Part shown: one piece after another, positions 17,141 through 25,800 of the stretch
Layout: the number at the start of each line of letters is the position of its first letter
Position numbering within the stretch: position 1 is the stretch's first letter
DNA from: Vibrio tapetis subsp. quintayensis
GTDB lineage: Bacteria > Pseudomonadota > Gammaproteobacteria > Enterobacterales > Vibrionaceae
Reading direction: 5' to 3'
DNA: 60,642 nucleotides
Assembly (NCBI RefSeq): GCF_030409945.1
Contig: NZ_JAUFQV010000044.1
Span: forward strand, 1 to 60,642
The notes under the pieces: model-generated
What the model was told of the DNA's origin: nothing
Database searches by the model: none
The model's input: the letters and a program-made list of their open reading frames with translations, nothing else
Made by a program: the position numbers and the translations under genes

Positions 17141-18546
17141 TGCGCTCATTTACTCACCGCTTATGCACATTTTATGTGCATAAACGCATATTTCCTTTGT
17201 TATTCTTAAGCTTAGCCGCCCCCGTTACTTGGGCCGACACCAATAACGCGTTGGCGCGCTTTTTTGATGCCACCAGTTATCAAGCCAACGTCAGCAACCC
17301 CACCGCGTATCAAGGCCAAGCGGCAAACTACTACAGTGGGGGCAGTCTTTTCGTGCGCACGAAGATTGTTGATGCGCAATTGGTCAGCGTCACCGTGCCC
17401 GCCATCAGTGCCGGTTGCTCAGGCATTGACATGTTCATGGGCGGGTTTTCTCACATCAAATCCGACCAACTGGTGAAACTGGGCAAAGCCATCATTCACA
17501 ACGCCCCGCCTTTTGTCGTGAATTTGGCCCTGCAAACCTGGGCGCCACAACTCAAGCAAAACCTTGACCAGTTGCAAGCGACCCTCGACAAATACCTCAA
17601 CCAATCGGTGAACTCCTGCCAAGCCGCGCAAGCGGCTATTGGGGGACTGGCGGCGTTTGCCGCGCCCGCCACCAAAAAACACGTCTGCGCCACCTTAGGC
17701 ACGCAAAACAACGCCTTCTCGGATTGGGTGGAAGCGCAGCACCAATGCGGCGCCGGGGGACAAGCGGCGGGGCAACTGGCCAGCGCCAAAGGCGATGCCA
17801 GCTTAAAAGACATGACCAAAACCAATCACAACGTGATTTGGTCCGCCATCATGACCAATCCCTTCTTAGCCTCAGACACAAAACTGGCCGAATTCATGAT
17901 GAGCCTGTCAGGGACTTACGTGTACGACCAAAACGGCAAGCCCCACTACTACCCAAGCTTGCTCACGGACAACAACAACCTCATTCAAACGCTGCTTGAG
18001 GGCGGAAAAGGCGACATTTACCAATGCAAGAACACGGGCAAAGACGCTTGCGTCACTCTGACCAAGAAAACCGCCCTCACCATCAGCAAAACCCATGGCA
18101 TTGAACGCCGCATTCGCGCGATATTAGAAGGGCTGCTGCGCACCATTAACACCGACCAAGCCTTGACGAGCCAGCAAAAAGGCTTTTTGGAGTTCACCCA
18201 AACCCCGGTGCTGAAATTTTTCATTGATGCGACCGCCACCCAGCAAACCCCGGATTTGGGGCACTACGCGCGCATGATGTCCGTCGAGCTGTTAAACCAA
18301 TACTTAACCAACATGCTCGCCATTGCCCGGCAATCGCTTCAAAACACCAACAATGACCTAAAAGACATCGAACGCATTACCCACGACATCGATAACGCCA
18401 AGCGTTTCACCGATGGGCTGGCGGACAAGGCTATTCACGCCTTACTGAACAAGAACGCGCTCATCGCCTCAGAAAAAGAGACGCCGAAAGAAACGCGAAA
18501 AGCGATTCAAAAACAGACCCCACCCACGTCAACCTATGGACAATAA
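17137..18546 (+). CDS. traH: TraH pilus assembly protein
   Basis: Periplasmic protein needed for F pilus extension; 469 residues, close to F TraH. A signal peptide ends near TWA. The mature start NALARFFDATSYQANVSNP and the block ISAGCSGIDMFMGGFSHI are family hallmarks. A coiled-coil stretch lies near the C-terminus. The region just after the start codon contains a perfect inverted repeat TTATGCACAT-TTT-ATGTGCATAA (about 17163-17185), unusual inside a coding region. Confidence 0.92.
   Translation: MMRSFTHRLCTFYVHKRIFPLLFLSLAAPVTWADTNNALARFFDATSYQANVSNPTAYQGQAANYYSGGSLFVRTKIVDAQLVSVTVPAISAGCSGIDMFMGGFSHIKSDQLVKLGKAIIHNAPPFVVNLALQTWAPQLKQNLDQLQATLDKYLNQSVNSCQAAQAAIGGLAAFAAPATKKHVCATLGTQNNAFSDWVEAQHQCGAGGQAAGQLASAKGDASLKDMTKTNHNVIWSAIMTNPFLASDTKLAEFMMSLSGTYVYDQNGKPHYYPSLLTDNNNLIQTLLEGGKGDIYQCKNTGKDACVTLTKKTALTISKTHGIERRIRAILEGLLRTINTDQALTSQQKGFLEFTQTPVLKFFIDATATQQTPDLGHYARMMSVELLNQYLTNMLAIARQSLQNTNNDLKDIERITHDIDNAKRFTDGLADKAIHALLNKNALIASEKETPKETRKAIQKQTPPTSTYGQ
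17163..17185. repeat. inverted repeat inside the 5' end of traH
   Basis: Perfect 10-base arms TTATGCACAT/ATGTGCATAA around TTT. It shares TGCATAA with the inverted repeat after traG at 21394-21419. Possible operator or mRNA hairpin near the translation start. Confidence 0.4.
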
Positions 18547-18548
18547 CC

Positions 18549-21386
18549 ATGAGAACCCTGGAATATTACACCTACACCGGCTCTGAGGTCGTGGCCAAGG
18601 CGCTAAACGCCTTAGCCACGTTTTTTACCACCGCCACCTTTGGCAGCTTCTTACAAATCTGCTTGGGGCTGGGGCTCATCAGTAGCTTGTTCATGTTCAT
18701 GCTCAGCCGTAACCCCAAAGATTTGATAAAATGGGGCGCGGTCTTTTTTCTGGTACCGTTATTGCTCATCAACATGAAAGCGCGGGTCCTGGTGATAGAC
18801 AAAACCGAGCCGGGTAAGTTTTTCACCGTGGATAACGTGCCTTATCTGGTTGCGCTGCCCACTTATTTCTTTTCTACTGTCATGGTGGGCATGGCCGAAG
18901 GGGTCGAAGCGATTTTCACCACCTCCGATGATGAGCGTTATGGCCGCACGGGCATGATGTTTGGCTCTGAGCTGTATCAACTCTCCAGACAATCAAGCGT
19001 GCAAGAAGTGGCGCTCAAGAAAATCTGGAACGACTACTTTGATAACTGCATGATTGGCGATGTGCAAATCAACAACAAGTACAGCTGGGATACCCTCTTT
19101 TCCAGTCCCGACATTTTTGCGATGTTAGACACCGTGAGACAAAGCCCCCTACGGGCGGTCTTTTTAGACGAAGGCGCGGGTAAGATGAGCTTTAAAACCT
19201 GCGCGCAAGTCTACCCCATCGTCAGAAAACGCTTCACGGACGCCGCCGGTGGCAACCTCACCGCATTGGCGCATCACCTGTTAGGGAAAAATGCCGCCAA
19301 GTACAAGCCTCAAATCGCGCTGTCGCTCAAACGCAGCTACGATAAGTACGTCAACATTTCCACCTCAGCGTCCAACAACATCAGACAAAACATGGTGATG
19401 AACGAAGTTCGTTATAACCTTGACCGCCTTGATCCAACGCAAAGCGCGCTCAACTACGCCTACACCCAAAACAAACTGCAAACCACGTCCATGTGGGCCT
19501 CACTTGGCCTCATGGCCCGCGAGTACTTGCCGATGCTGCACACCCTGATTTTCATGCTGTTTGCCTGCTTGGGCTTCTTCATTGCGGGCGCGGCGGTCAT
19601 CCCCGGACTGACCGCGCTGGTCTTAAAGAATTACGTGTCCACCTTCGCGTACTTATCCACGTGGCCGACCTTGTTTGCCATCATTAATGCGCTGCAATTG
19701 TGGGGATTGGAATCCTTGTCCACCGATGTGTCTGGGCGCTTTGGGGGGCTGGTGCTCTCCAACGCGAACGCCATGGATGAGCTTCACAGCCGCTTTGCTT
19801 GGATGACGGGCATTCTCATGATAAGCGTCCCGGCCATTGCTGGCGGCCTTCTCAAAGGAGGTCAAGCGGTCATGTCCAGCATGAACTACCAACTGGCGGG
19901 CATGATTAACTCAACCAACGCAAGGGCGAGCGCCGCGGCGGCCAGTGGCAATTTGGATTTTGGTAACATGCAGATGGACAACCACAGCATGAACAACACC
20001 AACGCCAACAAATTTGATGACAACACCTTAACCAACACCGGGCACACCTACACGCAAAAAGGCGATGGCTCCGTGAGTACCCAACACGCCGATGGTCGCA
20101 TGACCTATGACAGCAGCCAAACAACCAGCCGGGGCAACATCAGCGCCAACACCCAAGCCATGGTGCAAGAAACGGTGCAAAACGCGCGCAGCAGTACGCA
20201 ACAATCGCTAGACCAAACCACCACGCAGCTTGGCCAAAGCCTCAATGCGGGCATGGCGCTCAATGAGCGCTGGAATGACAGCGTCAGCAAGAACCTCTCT
20301 TACGGTGAGGGCGGCTCGACTGGGGTAAGCTCTCAAGTGAGCGAGGGCATGAATAACATGCAATCGGCCATTGATAACGTCAGCCAAAACAACAGCTGGA
20401 CCAAAGACCAATCTCGGGCGTACTTACAAAGCGTTCACGGCGGCGCGGATGCAGGCTTTGGCCTGGGCGGAAAAAGCGGCATGGGCGGCCCTTCCCCGTT
20501 CAGTTTTGGCGTCAATGGCGGGGTGAAATTCTCAGACGAAGAGCGCACTGCTTACTCAAACATGAGCGCAGAGCAGCAACAGCAACTTGAGCAAGCCACG
20601 CAGCAATACAGCGAAGGCGCCACCACGGTTACTAACGCCGCCTCACAAATCGACCATAAAGACACGCGCAGCGATGTGGAGCAATACGCGCACGACTTTG
20701 CCTTAAACATGCAAAACACCCAATCCTTAACAACCAGCGCCATGAACAGTCAATCGCAATTGGAGGCCCTGTCAGAAACCCAAACGCGCTTAGACTCTGG
20801 CTCGTCCAGCTTCTCCGCCAACTCCATCCAAGGATTCCAGAATTACTTAGAAAAAACCCAAAGACTAGAGGAACCGGAAGTCAAACGCCTCATGACCGCC
20901 TTCCAGCCGGAAGACATCGCCGACGCGAAAGAAGAATGGCAAAACTACACCCGCACCGAAGCCTTTGCCTCAATCGCGGGCTTTGAGGGCGATAATGGCG
21001 CCAAAATCAAACGCATGGAGAGTGACTACCAAACCGATGCGACCCAAGAAGGAGAGAAACCGGCATTAAGCCGCGGCCAACGCAGGTTAATGGATAAAGA
21101 GGGGGAGCGGTCGCAATCGGCGTTTGAGGCCACCACGGAGGCGGTTCTTAGCGCCAGACAAACCGGCGCCTTGTACAACGATGAGTATTTTGAGGGCACA
21201 AAAGAGAGCGTTTATAACCAGCAAGAGCGGGCGCAACAAGACATCGCGCCGCTTGAGTCGATGATTGATATCCGCATCAAACCCCAAGTCGAGGCAGAGC
21301 TTAACCCCGAAAGGACGGAGTACGTCAGCTCAGACCAGGCGTATCCGGCGGCGCCGGCTTACACCAAAAACCCAACACAACAATAG
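18549..21386 (+). CDS. traG: TraG mating-pair stabilisation and entry-exclusion partner
   Basis: Large inner-membrane protein; 945 residues against about 938 for F TraG. The N-terminal part has several membrane helices (about 30-80, 100-120, 320-360, 365-385 and 410-430). The C-terminal half is a long periplasmic domain rich in Gln, Ser and Asn with many short helices. In F the N-terminal part acts in pilus assembly and the C-terminal part recognises exclusion protein TraS of the recipient. No traS or traT homologue was recognised nearby. It starts 2 bases after traH. Confidence 0.9.
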   Translation: MRTLEYYTYTGSEVVAKALNALATFFTTATFGSFLQICLGLGLISSLFMFMLSRNPKDLIKWGAVFFLVPLLLINMKARVLVIDKTEPGKFFTVDNVPYLVALPTYFFSTVMVGMAEGVEAIFTTSDDERYGRTGMMFGSELYQLSRQSSVQEVALKKIWNDYFDNCMIGDVQINNKYSWDTLFSSPDIFAMLDTVRQSPLRAVFLDEGAGKMSFKTCAQVYPIVRKRFTDAAGGNLTALAHHLLGKNAAKYKPQIALSLKRSYDKYVNISTSASNNIRQNMVMNEVRYNLDRLDPTQSALNYAYTQNKLQTTSMWASLGLMAREYLPMLHTLIFMLFACLGFFIAGAAVIPGLTALVLKNYVSTFAYLSTWPTLFAIINALQLWGLESLSTDVSGRFGGLVLSNANAMDELHSRFAWMTGILMISVPAIAGGLLKGGQAVMSSMNYQLAGMINSTNARASAAAASGNLDFGNMQMDNHSMNNTNANKFDDNTLTNTGHTYTQKGDGSVSTQHADGRMTYDSSQTTSRGNISANTQAMVQETVQNARSSTQQSLDQTTTQLGQSLNAGMALNERWNDSVSKNLSYGEGGSTGVSSQVSEGMNNMQSAIDNVSQNNSWTKDQSRAYLQSVHGGADAGFGLGGKSGMGGPSPFSFGVNGGVKFSDEERTAYSNMSAEQQQQLEQATQQYSEGATTVTNAASQIDHKDTRSDVEQYAHDFALNMQNTQSLTTSAMNSQSQLEALSETQTRLDSGSSSFSANSIQGFQNYLEKTQRLEEPEVKRLMTAFQPEDIADAKEEWQNYTRTEAFASIAGFEGDNGAKIKRMESDYQTDATQEGEKPALSRGQRRLMDKEGERSQSAFEATTEAVLSARQTGALYNDEYFEGTKESVYNQQERAQQDIAPLESMIDIRIKPQVEAELNPERTEYVSSDQAYPAAPAYTKNPTQQ

Positions 21387-21393
21387 TGATCGA

Positions 21394-21419
21394 GGTGCAT
21401 AAAAATAGCTTTATGCACC
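21394..21419. terminator. hairpin after traG
   Basis: GGTGCATAAA (21394-21403), AATAGC loop, TTTATGCACC (21410-21419), beginning 8 bases after the traG stop. No T-run follows, so it may be an attenuator, an mRNA 3'-end protector or an operator rather than a true terminator. Confidence 0.4.
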
Positions 21420-21474
21420 GCTTAAATACTGGTATTATGATCAGGTATTGAGTCTCACGATAAAGGACATGACC

Positions 21475-22005
21475 ATGAAACATTTTCTTGCGTTACTGCT
21501 GCTTACTTGTGCGAGTGCGCAAGCTCAAACGCACTCCCCGGAGTTAGAGCAATTACTTGAAGAACTTCATCATCAATATGAAAACCCCACGCTTGCGGGG
21601 GCGCAACGAAAAATGGCTGACGTAGGCAAACTCCCTTACTTCTTGATGCACATTGATGAGACAGACACCGTTGAGAGCATGAGGCTGAACGCGTATTTAG
21701 ACGGGCTTCAAGCGGCGTATCTGGGCAGCGTCAATCGTCAAAACGACTTAGGGGGCAACCACTGGTTTTGCATGCGTGACACCATGGCCATGCACCCCAA
21801 ACGCAACCCTGAGTTTGTGACAGAGATGATTTGGACGGTACTGGAGAAAACGGCCAAGAATGACCCGCAAGGGTTTAGGCAAGGTAACTATGCCGCCGCT
21901 TTTGGGGTTTCTACTAAAACGATACTAGAGTACGGCCTACAAACCGAATACCCTTGTTACGCGCCCATTCCAAAATCATTGCAGCTTAATGGCTGGAAAT
22001 ATTAA
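21475..22005 (+). CDS. hypothetical secreted protein, possibly Rap1a/Tai-like
   Basis: 176 residues from ATG 21475; the upstream in-frame ATG at 21469 and TTG at 21448 fit the AAAGGA site less well. A signal peptide ends near AQA. The mature part has LNAYLDGLQAAYLG...WFCMRDTMAMHP and ends near a YPC motif. The pattern of helix, Cys-Pro and late YPC is reminiscent of Rap1a/Tai immunity proteins, but I am not confident. It has its own upstream gap after traG. Confidence 0.65.
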   Translation: MKHFLALLLLTCASAQAQTHSPELEQLLEELHHQYENPTLAGAQRKMADVGKLPYFLMHIDETDTVESMRLNAYLDGLQAAYLGSVNRQNDLGGNHWFCMRDTMAMHPKRNPEFVTEMIWTVLEKTAKNDPQGFRQGNYAAAFGVSTKTILEYGLQTEYPCYAPIPKSLQLNGWKY

Positions 22006-22029
22006 TTTCAAGAAAGCGAAGAGCACAAC

Positions 22030-22257
22030 ATGGATACGAATTGGCATGAAAAACTCAAGCTCGATACAAGCAGTGTGGCGTTAGTTGAGTCTCGATTTGT
22101 CCGCACCACGCAGTCTCAAACCGACGTAGCAAAGTGGATGCTGGATGAATGGATGCCGATGGATTCAGTGGTGGCCATAACGGGTTTACCGCTTGAAACC
22201 GTGGTGTTGCTTGAACTGGAGATGACATCCAGCCTGGGAGCTGATGACTGGCACTGA
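22030..22257 (+). CDS. small hypothetical protein
   Basis: 75 residues, 24 bases after the previous gene, with only a weak ribosome site (GAAGAGC). The C-terminal MDSVVAITGLPLETVVLLE resembles the short helical end found in Rpn-type proteins (compare FISELTGLERSVVIKL encoded at about 58300). A terminator hairpin follows at 22315. Confidence 0.42.
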   Translation: MDTNWHEKLKLDTSSVALVESRFVRTTQSQTDVAKWMLDEWMPMDSVVAITGLPLETVVLLELEMTSSLGADDWH

Positions 22258-22314
22258 CCACACAACATCAAGGGAGCACGCCCCTTAACCCCATCGTCGT
22301 CTTTATTGCAAAAA

Positions 22315-22341
22315 AAAGCCCCACGCATGACGTGGGGCTTT
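22315..22341. terminator. strong bidirectional terminator
   Basis: AAAGCCCCACG (22315-22325), CATGA loop, CGTGGGGCTTT (22331-22341), flanked by A-rich and T-rich sequence. It ends the traG-side transcription unit and separates it from the RNA candidate and traD. Confidence 0.8.
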
Positions 22342-22504
22342 GGCTTTCATTCACAAGTTTACACAAAAGTCACATAGAGCACCTATCGTGACTCATTCGG
22401 ATGCACGAAACAAACGAGTCAACACCTTACTCAAAATCTCGCCATTTGCCAATAAAAAAACGATGACGTAGAGGTCAATCACTCACACCCTTTGGCGATG
22501 GTGC

Positions 22505-22599
22505 GCTGCTTGATGGAGGCGAAAAAGGTATATCAGCTCCTATCGCCTTCCACGCCTTATCCTTAAGGACAACCTCCGTGTCTCGTGACACCAAGCAGC
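22505..22599 (+). ncRNA. candidate structured small RNA
   Basis: A 95-base segment closed by a perfect 8-bp stem GCTGCTTG (22505-22512) / CAAGCAGC (22592-22599). Inside it are stem GGAGG (22515-22519) / CCTCC (22573-22577), hairpin CCTTA-TCCT-TAAGG (22555-22568) and hairpin GTGTC-TCGT-GACAC (22578-22591), which sits directly between the inner and outer stems, so helices can stack at a junction. A terminator hairpin follows 42 bases later. The strand is uncertain; plus is suggested by the terminator. It does not match an RNA family I can name. Confidence 0.5.
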
Positions 22600-22640
22600 C
22601 TAAAAAGCATATCGCAAAAATCCGTTGATTTCACGCATAA

Positions 22641-22666
22641 AAATGCCCTCATCAAGGAGGGCATTT
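22641..22666. terminator. terminator after the RNA candidate
   Basis: AAATGCCCTC (22641-22650), loop ATCAAG, GAGGGCATTT (22657-22666). A compact GC stem with A and T flanks; probable factor-independent terminator. Confidence 0.65.
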
Positions 22667-22862
22667 CGTCTATTCTGATATGAATATCAGTCCCAATCAT
22701 CAAGCCATCACTTCATCGGTGGTTCCCGCACCTAGCAACGCCTAACAATGAAGACCCAATCGAAACTACCTGACCTCTTCTTTTTTTACAATATTTATTT
22801 GTACCAGAGTTAGTAATGAACAAACTCGCCACCTCTGCCTTGACAGACAATAGGAAACCATT

Positions 22863-24962
22863 ATGCCTAGACCCACGCGCGCCAAAGGGAATCACTTTAC
22901 CCGTGGCGGACAAATTACCTTTCACTCCATTCGGATGTTCTTTCAAGTCAACAACACCTTAGTCACCGCCGCCATTTGGTCGGTGATTGCCTTAACCGGC
23001 TTGATGACCTGGCTCAGAGCGCCGAATAACGCCTTTTGGTCCATCTTCTATTATTGGCGCAATCGGCTTTATGCCAGTTTAGGCCACGACCTCAACAGCG
23101 AAGTCACCACCTTATGGAGTGGGAAGCGCTACGTCGGCACGCTCGCCTCCCAACTGGAAAACACCCAACTCATTAACTTATATGATGAGGTCATCCAGCA
23201 AATACAAATCAACTTCTTGCTCACCATCGGGCTGATTTTTGTGCTCTGGATGCTGGCCATGCGCTTTTTCAGGCGACAAGGGGAAAAACAAAGTGAAGAC
23301 TTTCATGTCAGGGGCTTTCAATACGCGGAGCCGAAAAGACTAACCCAAGATTTAAAGTCGCGGGCCAAAAAGCTGAAAAAGCAAGGCGTCGGTAACGGGC
23401 GTATCTCGGATTTTAAAGTCGATGGGCTTGCGTTGTTTAAACACGAATTTGAGGTGCAGCACCTACTCGCCGATGGTACTACGGGGGCCGGTAAATCCGT
23501 GTTGCTGAGAAAGCTTTTAACCTGGATACGCAAGCGAGGAGATAAGGCCATTGTTTACGATAAAGGCTGCACCTTCACGAGTAAGTTCTTTGACCCCTGC
23601 CAAGACACACTGCTTAACCCGTTTGATGAACGTTGTGCCAACTGGGATGTTTGGTGTGACGCGAAGGATGCCCCTGATTTTGAGAACATCGCCAACGCGC
23701 TCATTCCCCAACACGGCGAAGGCGACCCGTTCTGGGTGGATTCCGCGCGCACCATCTTCTCCAGCGCCGCGTATCAAATGAGCCAAGACGACAAACCGTG
23801 CTCAACCGCCCGATTACTCAGCCTCATTTTAACCTCTGAGCTTGAAACGCTGGGTAATTTCTTACAAGGAACAGAATCGGCCTCACTGGTCTCAAAAGAC
23901 ATCAAAAAGACCGCCATCTCCATCAAGTCGGTGCTGGCCACCTACATAAAAAGCCTGCGCTTTTTAGATGGATTGGATGACAAAGACGCCAAAGGAAAAC
24001 CCAAACGCAAACCGTTTTCTATTACCGACTGGGTACAAGATGACAAACAAAAAGGCTTTTTGTTCTTATCCAGTAATGCGCAGCAACACGCCTCATTGCG
24101 CCCGCTCATCTCGACATGGCTTGCCATTGCTTCTAACGCTATTTTGGGCTTGAAGGCCGATGACAACCGGCGCATTTGGGTCATCATGGATGAGATGCCA
24201 AGTTTACATAAACTGCCAGAGCTGGATAACATCATCTCAGAGGTGCGTAAATTTGGGGGGTGCTATGTGATTGGTCTCCAGTCTTACGCTCAATTGGTTA
24301 AGACTTACGGCAAAAACACCGCGGATGTGATTTTTGATTTGCTCAACACCCGCTTCTATTTTCGCGCGCCGTCGGCGCAAATGGCGCAGATTTCCTCTAA
24401 AGATTTAGGGGAGCAAGAAGTGGACGTATCAAGAGAAAACATCTCTTATGGTGCAAACGCCTTGCGTGACGGGGTCTCCATTGGCCATCAGACCGTGACT
24501 CGCCCGGTGGTGTCGAGCAGTGAAATACAAGCCATGGATGATTTACAATGTTACTTACGCGTCCCCGGTAGCAGTTTCATCACTCAACTGGATTTACACT
24601 TTGATAAGAGGCGCGATGTCACGCCCGCGTTCATCAAGCGAGATTATACGCTCTCGCCTGCGATGATACGGGCGTATCAAGAAGCGGTGTATTGTGAATG
24701 CGTAGCCCCTGGACTGTTTCTTAGTGAAGAAGACCGGGATGTACTGGCAAAAAGGCAATCGGAGCAGTTTGATACGCCCGAAGAGATGACGCTTGAGACC
24801 AACCAAATCAAAGCGGCCACTCAAAGTGACGCGGTCAAACACCTCGCAAGCGAAGAAGCCGCTAAACTCAACGTCGAGAGTGACTATCAAGAGCGCGCTC
24901 AGGCAGAGCTTGAAGAGTCCGCAATATCTCAAGATATTGAAATGGACGGCCTATCTGAATAA
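22863..24962 (+). CDS. traD: TraD type IV coupling protein
   Basis: Inner-membrane ATPase that delivers the relaxosome to the secretion channel; 699 residues (F TraD about 717). Two membrane segments lie near residues 35-50 and 118-137. Walker A is TTGAGKS at 206-212. Walker B is WVIMDE ending at Glu444. The ALIPQHGEGDPFWVDSARTIFSSAA block and SEVRKFGGCYVIGLQSYAQL are characteristic. The acidic C-terminus probably contacts the relaxosome. It lies after a terminator, so it is likely on its own transcript. Confidence 0.93.
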   Translation: MPRPTRAKGNHFTRGGQITFHSIRMFFQVNNTLVTAAIWSVIALTGLMTWLRAPNNAFWSIFYYWRNRLYASLGHDLNSEVTTLWSGKRYVGTLASQLENTQLINLYDEVIQQIQINFLLTIGLIFVLWMLAMRFFRRQGEKQSEDFHVRGFQYAEPKRLTQDLKSRAKKLKKQGVGNGRISDFKVDGLALFKHEFEVQHLLADGTTGAGKSVLLRKLLTWIRKRGDKAIVYDKGCTFTSKFFDPCQDTLLNPFDERCANWDVWCDAKDAPDFENIANALIPQHGEGDPFWVDSARTIFSSAAYQMSQDDKPCSTARLLSLILTSELETLGNFLQGTESASLVSKDIKKTAISIKSVLATYIKSLRFLDGLDDKDAKGKPKRKPFSITDWVQDDKQKGFLFLSSNAQQHASLRPLISTWLAIASNAILGLKADDNRRIWVIMDEMPSLHKLPELDNIISEVRKFGGCYVIGLQSYAQLVKTYGKNTADVIFDLLNTRFYFRAPSAQMAQISSKDLGEQEVDVSRENISYGANALRDGVSIGHQTVTRPVVSSSEIQAMDDLQCYLRVPGSSFITQLDLHFDKRRDVTPAFIKRDYTLSPAMIRAYQEAVYCECVAPGLFLSEEDRDVLAKRQSEQFDTPEEMTLETNQIKAATQSDAVKHLASEEAAKLNVESDYQERAQAELEESAISQDIEMDGLSE

Positions 24963-24995
24963 TGAAAAGCAAATGAACTTATTAAGGCTCTCAAT

Positions 24996-25175
24996 ATGGC
25001 AAAAAACCCCTTACAAGACCATCAACGCATGACCATTAAATCCAAATCAGACCACAGTGAGTCTCCCATCAAACCCTTATCAGAAGGCAAAAAAAGTGAA
25101 CACAAAGTGCGGCGGCGCATTGAGGATTTACTGGATGAGCAAGCTTTTCACCAATTATGGGACCCGCTTGAATAA
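24996..25175 (+). CDS. small basic protein after traD
   Basis: 59 residues from ATG 24996 with AAGG upstream. Polar and basic throughout. The C-terminal KVRRRIEDLLDEQAFHQLWD resembles the RRRIEDLLE-type motif of the small PA3496-like family. No membrane segment. It is 33 bases after traD, so probably in the same transcript. Confidence 0.55.
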   Translation: MAKNPLQDHQRMTIKSKSDHSESPIKPLSEGKKSEHKVRRRIEDLLDEQAFHQLWDPLE

Positions 25176-25295
25176 CCATTGACGGCCTCAATGATAATGA
25201 TTACTATTTGCAAACAATTTGACGCAACATTGCTCACATTGCTTCCAGTGTAATTTTGGGGTGGCTGAACATAACGCCCTAACTTTGTTTCATTT

Positions 25296-25322
25296 AACGA
25301 CGCCACTTGGCGTCGTTTTTTT
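25296..25322 (+). terminator. factor-independent terminator
   Basis: AACGACGCCA (25296-25305) / TGGCGTCGTT (25308-25317) followed by a run of T. Ends the traD transcript. Confidence 0.85.
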
Positions 25323-25384
25323 CTACTCCGCATCGCGTATCCTATCCCTTGTCTTTTTCATTCCTGTTTTGCATGGGAGGCCAC

Positions 25385-25612
25385 ATGAAGCCAAGAAAAC
25401 ACCACAAACACCAACAAAAAATCCAAAGACAACATCAGTCCCGTCCAACATCATCTCAAAAGGAGAGCCAAGCAAAAGCCTTATTCGTGCTTGATATGCT
25501 CGATGGCAATGACTGGCGACACCTGACATTGACGCATGAAGCCGCATTAAAGCTCATTCGACGAACCAACCACCGAGGGTATACCTTGACCCCTTGCTCG
25601 TCCGCCGATTAA
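25385..25612 (+). CDS. small hypothetical protein, His/Lys/Gln-rich start
   Basis: 75 residues, ATG 25385 after GGGAGG. The first 30 residues are very basic (PRKHHKHQQKIQRQHQ). The rest, FVLDMLDGNDWRHLTLTHEAALKLIRRTNHRGYTL, looks like a small folded domain. Could be a nucleic-acid-binding protein. It stands between two terminators. Confidence 0.5.
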   Translation: MKPRKHHKHQQKIQRQHQSRPTSSQKESQAKALFVLDMLDGNDWRHLTLTHEAALKLIRRTNHRGYTLTPCSSAD

Positions 25613-25625
25613 TCACTCCAACACC

Positions 25626-25651
25626 AAGCCTTGCCATCGCAAGGCTTTTTT
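25626..25651 (+). terminator. factor-independent terminator
   Basis: AAGCCTTGC (25626-25634) / GCAAGGCTT (25639-25647) followed by TTTT. Confidence 0.8.
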
Positions 25652-25700
25652 ACGCCACGCAGCCAAAACGCGCCATTTCACACATTTACCGACCGACTCA

Positions 25701-25735
25701 CCGCTCCGCTTTGCGGCTAGCGGCGATTTACATTG
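25701..25735 (+). repeat. gene-leader hairpin repeat, copy A
   Basis: CCGCT (25701-25705) pairs with AGCGG (25719-25723). Inside, CCGC-TTT-GCGG replaces the CAG-loop-CTG of the other copies and a CT bulge is kept, so the inner stem has changed on both sides together. Followed by CGATTTACATTGCAC. It lies about 70 bases before the gene at 25801. Confidence 0.6.
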
Positions 25736-25800
25736 CACAAAAAACAACCCGGTCATTCAAAGACACACTCGCCCCCTACTAACAGAAAAAGGATAAAAAG

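Larger units (their letters stand above)
22342..22862 (+). other. 521-base gap between terminator and traD
   Basis: No credible gene on either strand. It holds the structured RNA candidate at 22505-22599, a second terminator at 22641-22666, and the upstream region of traD. Confidence 0.6.
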
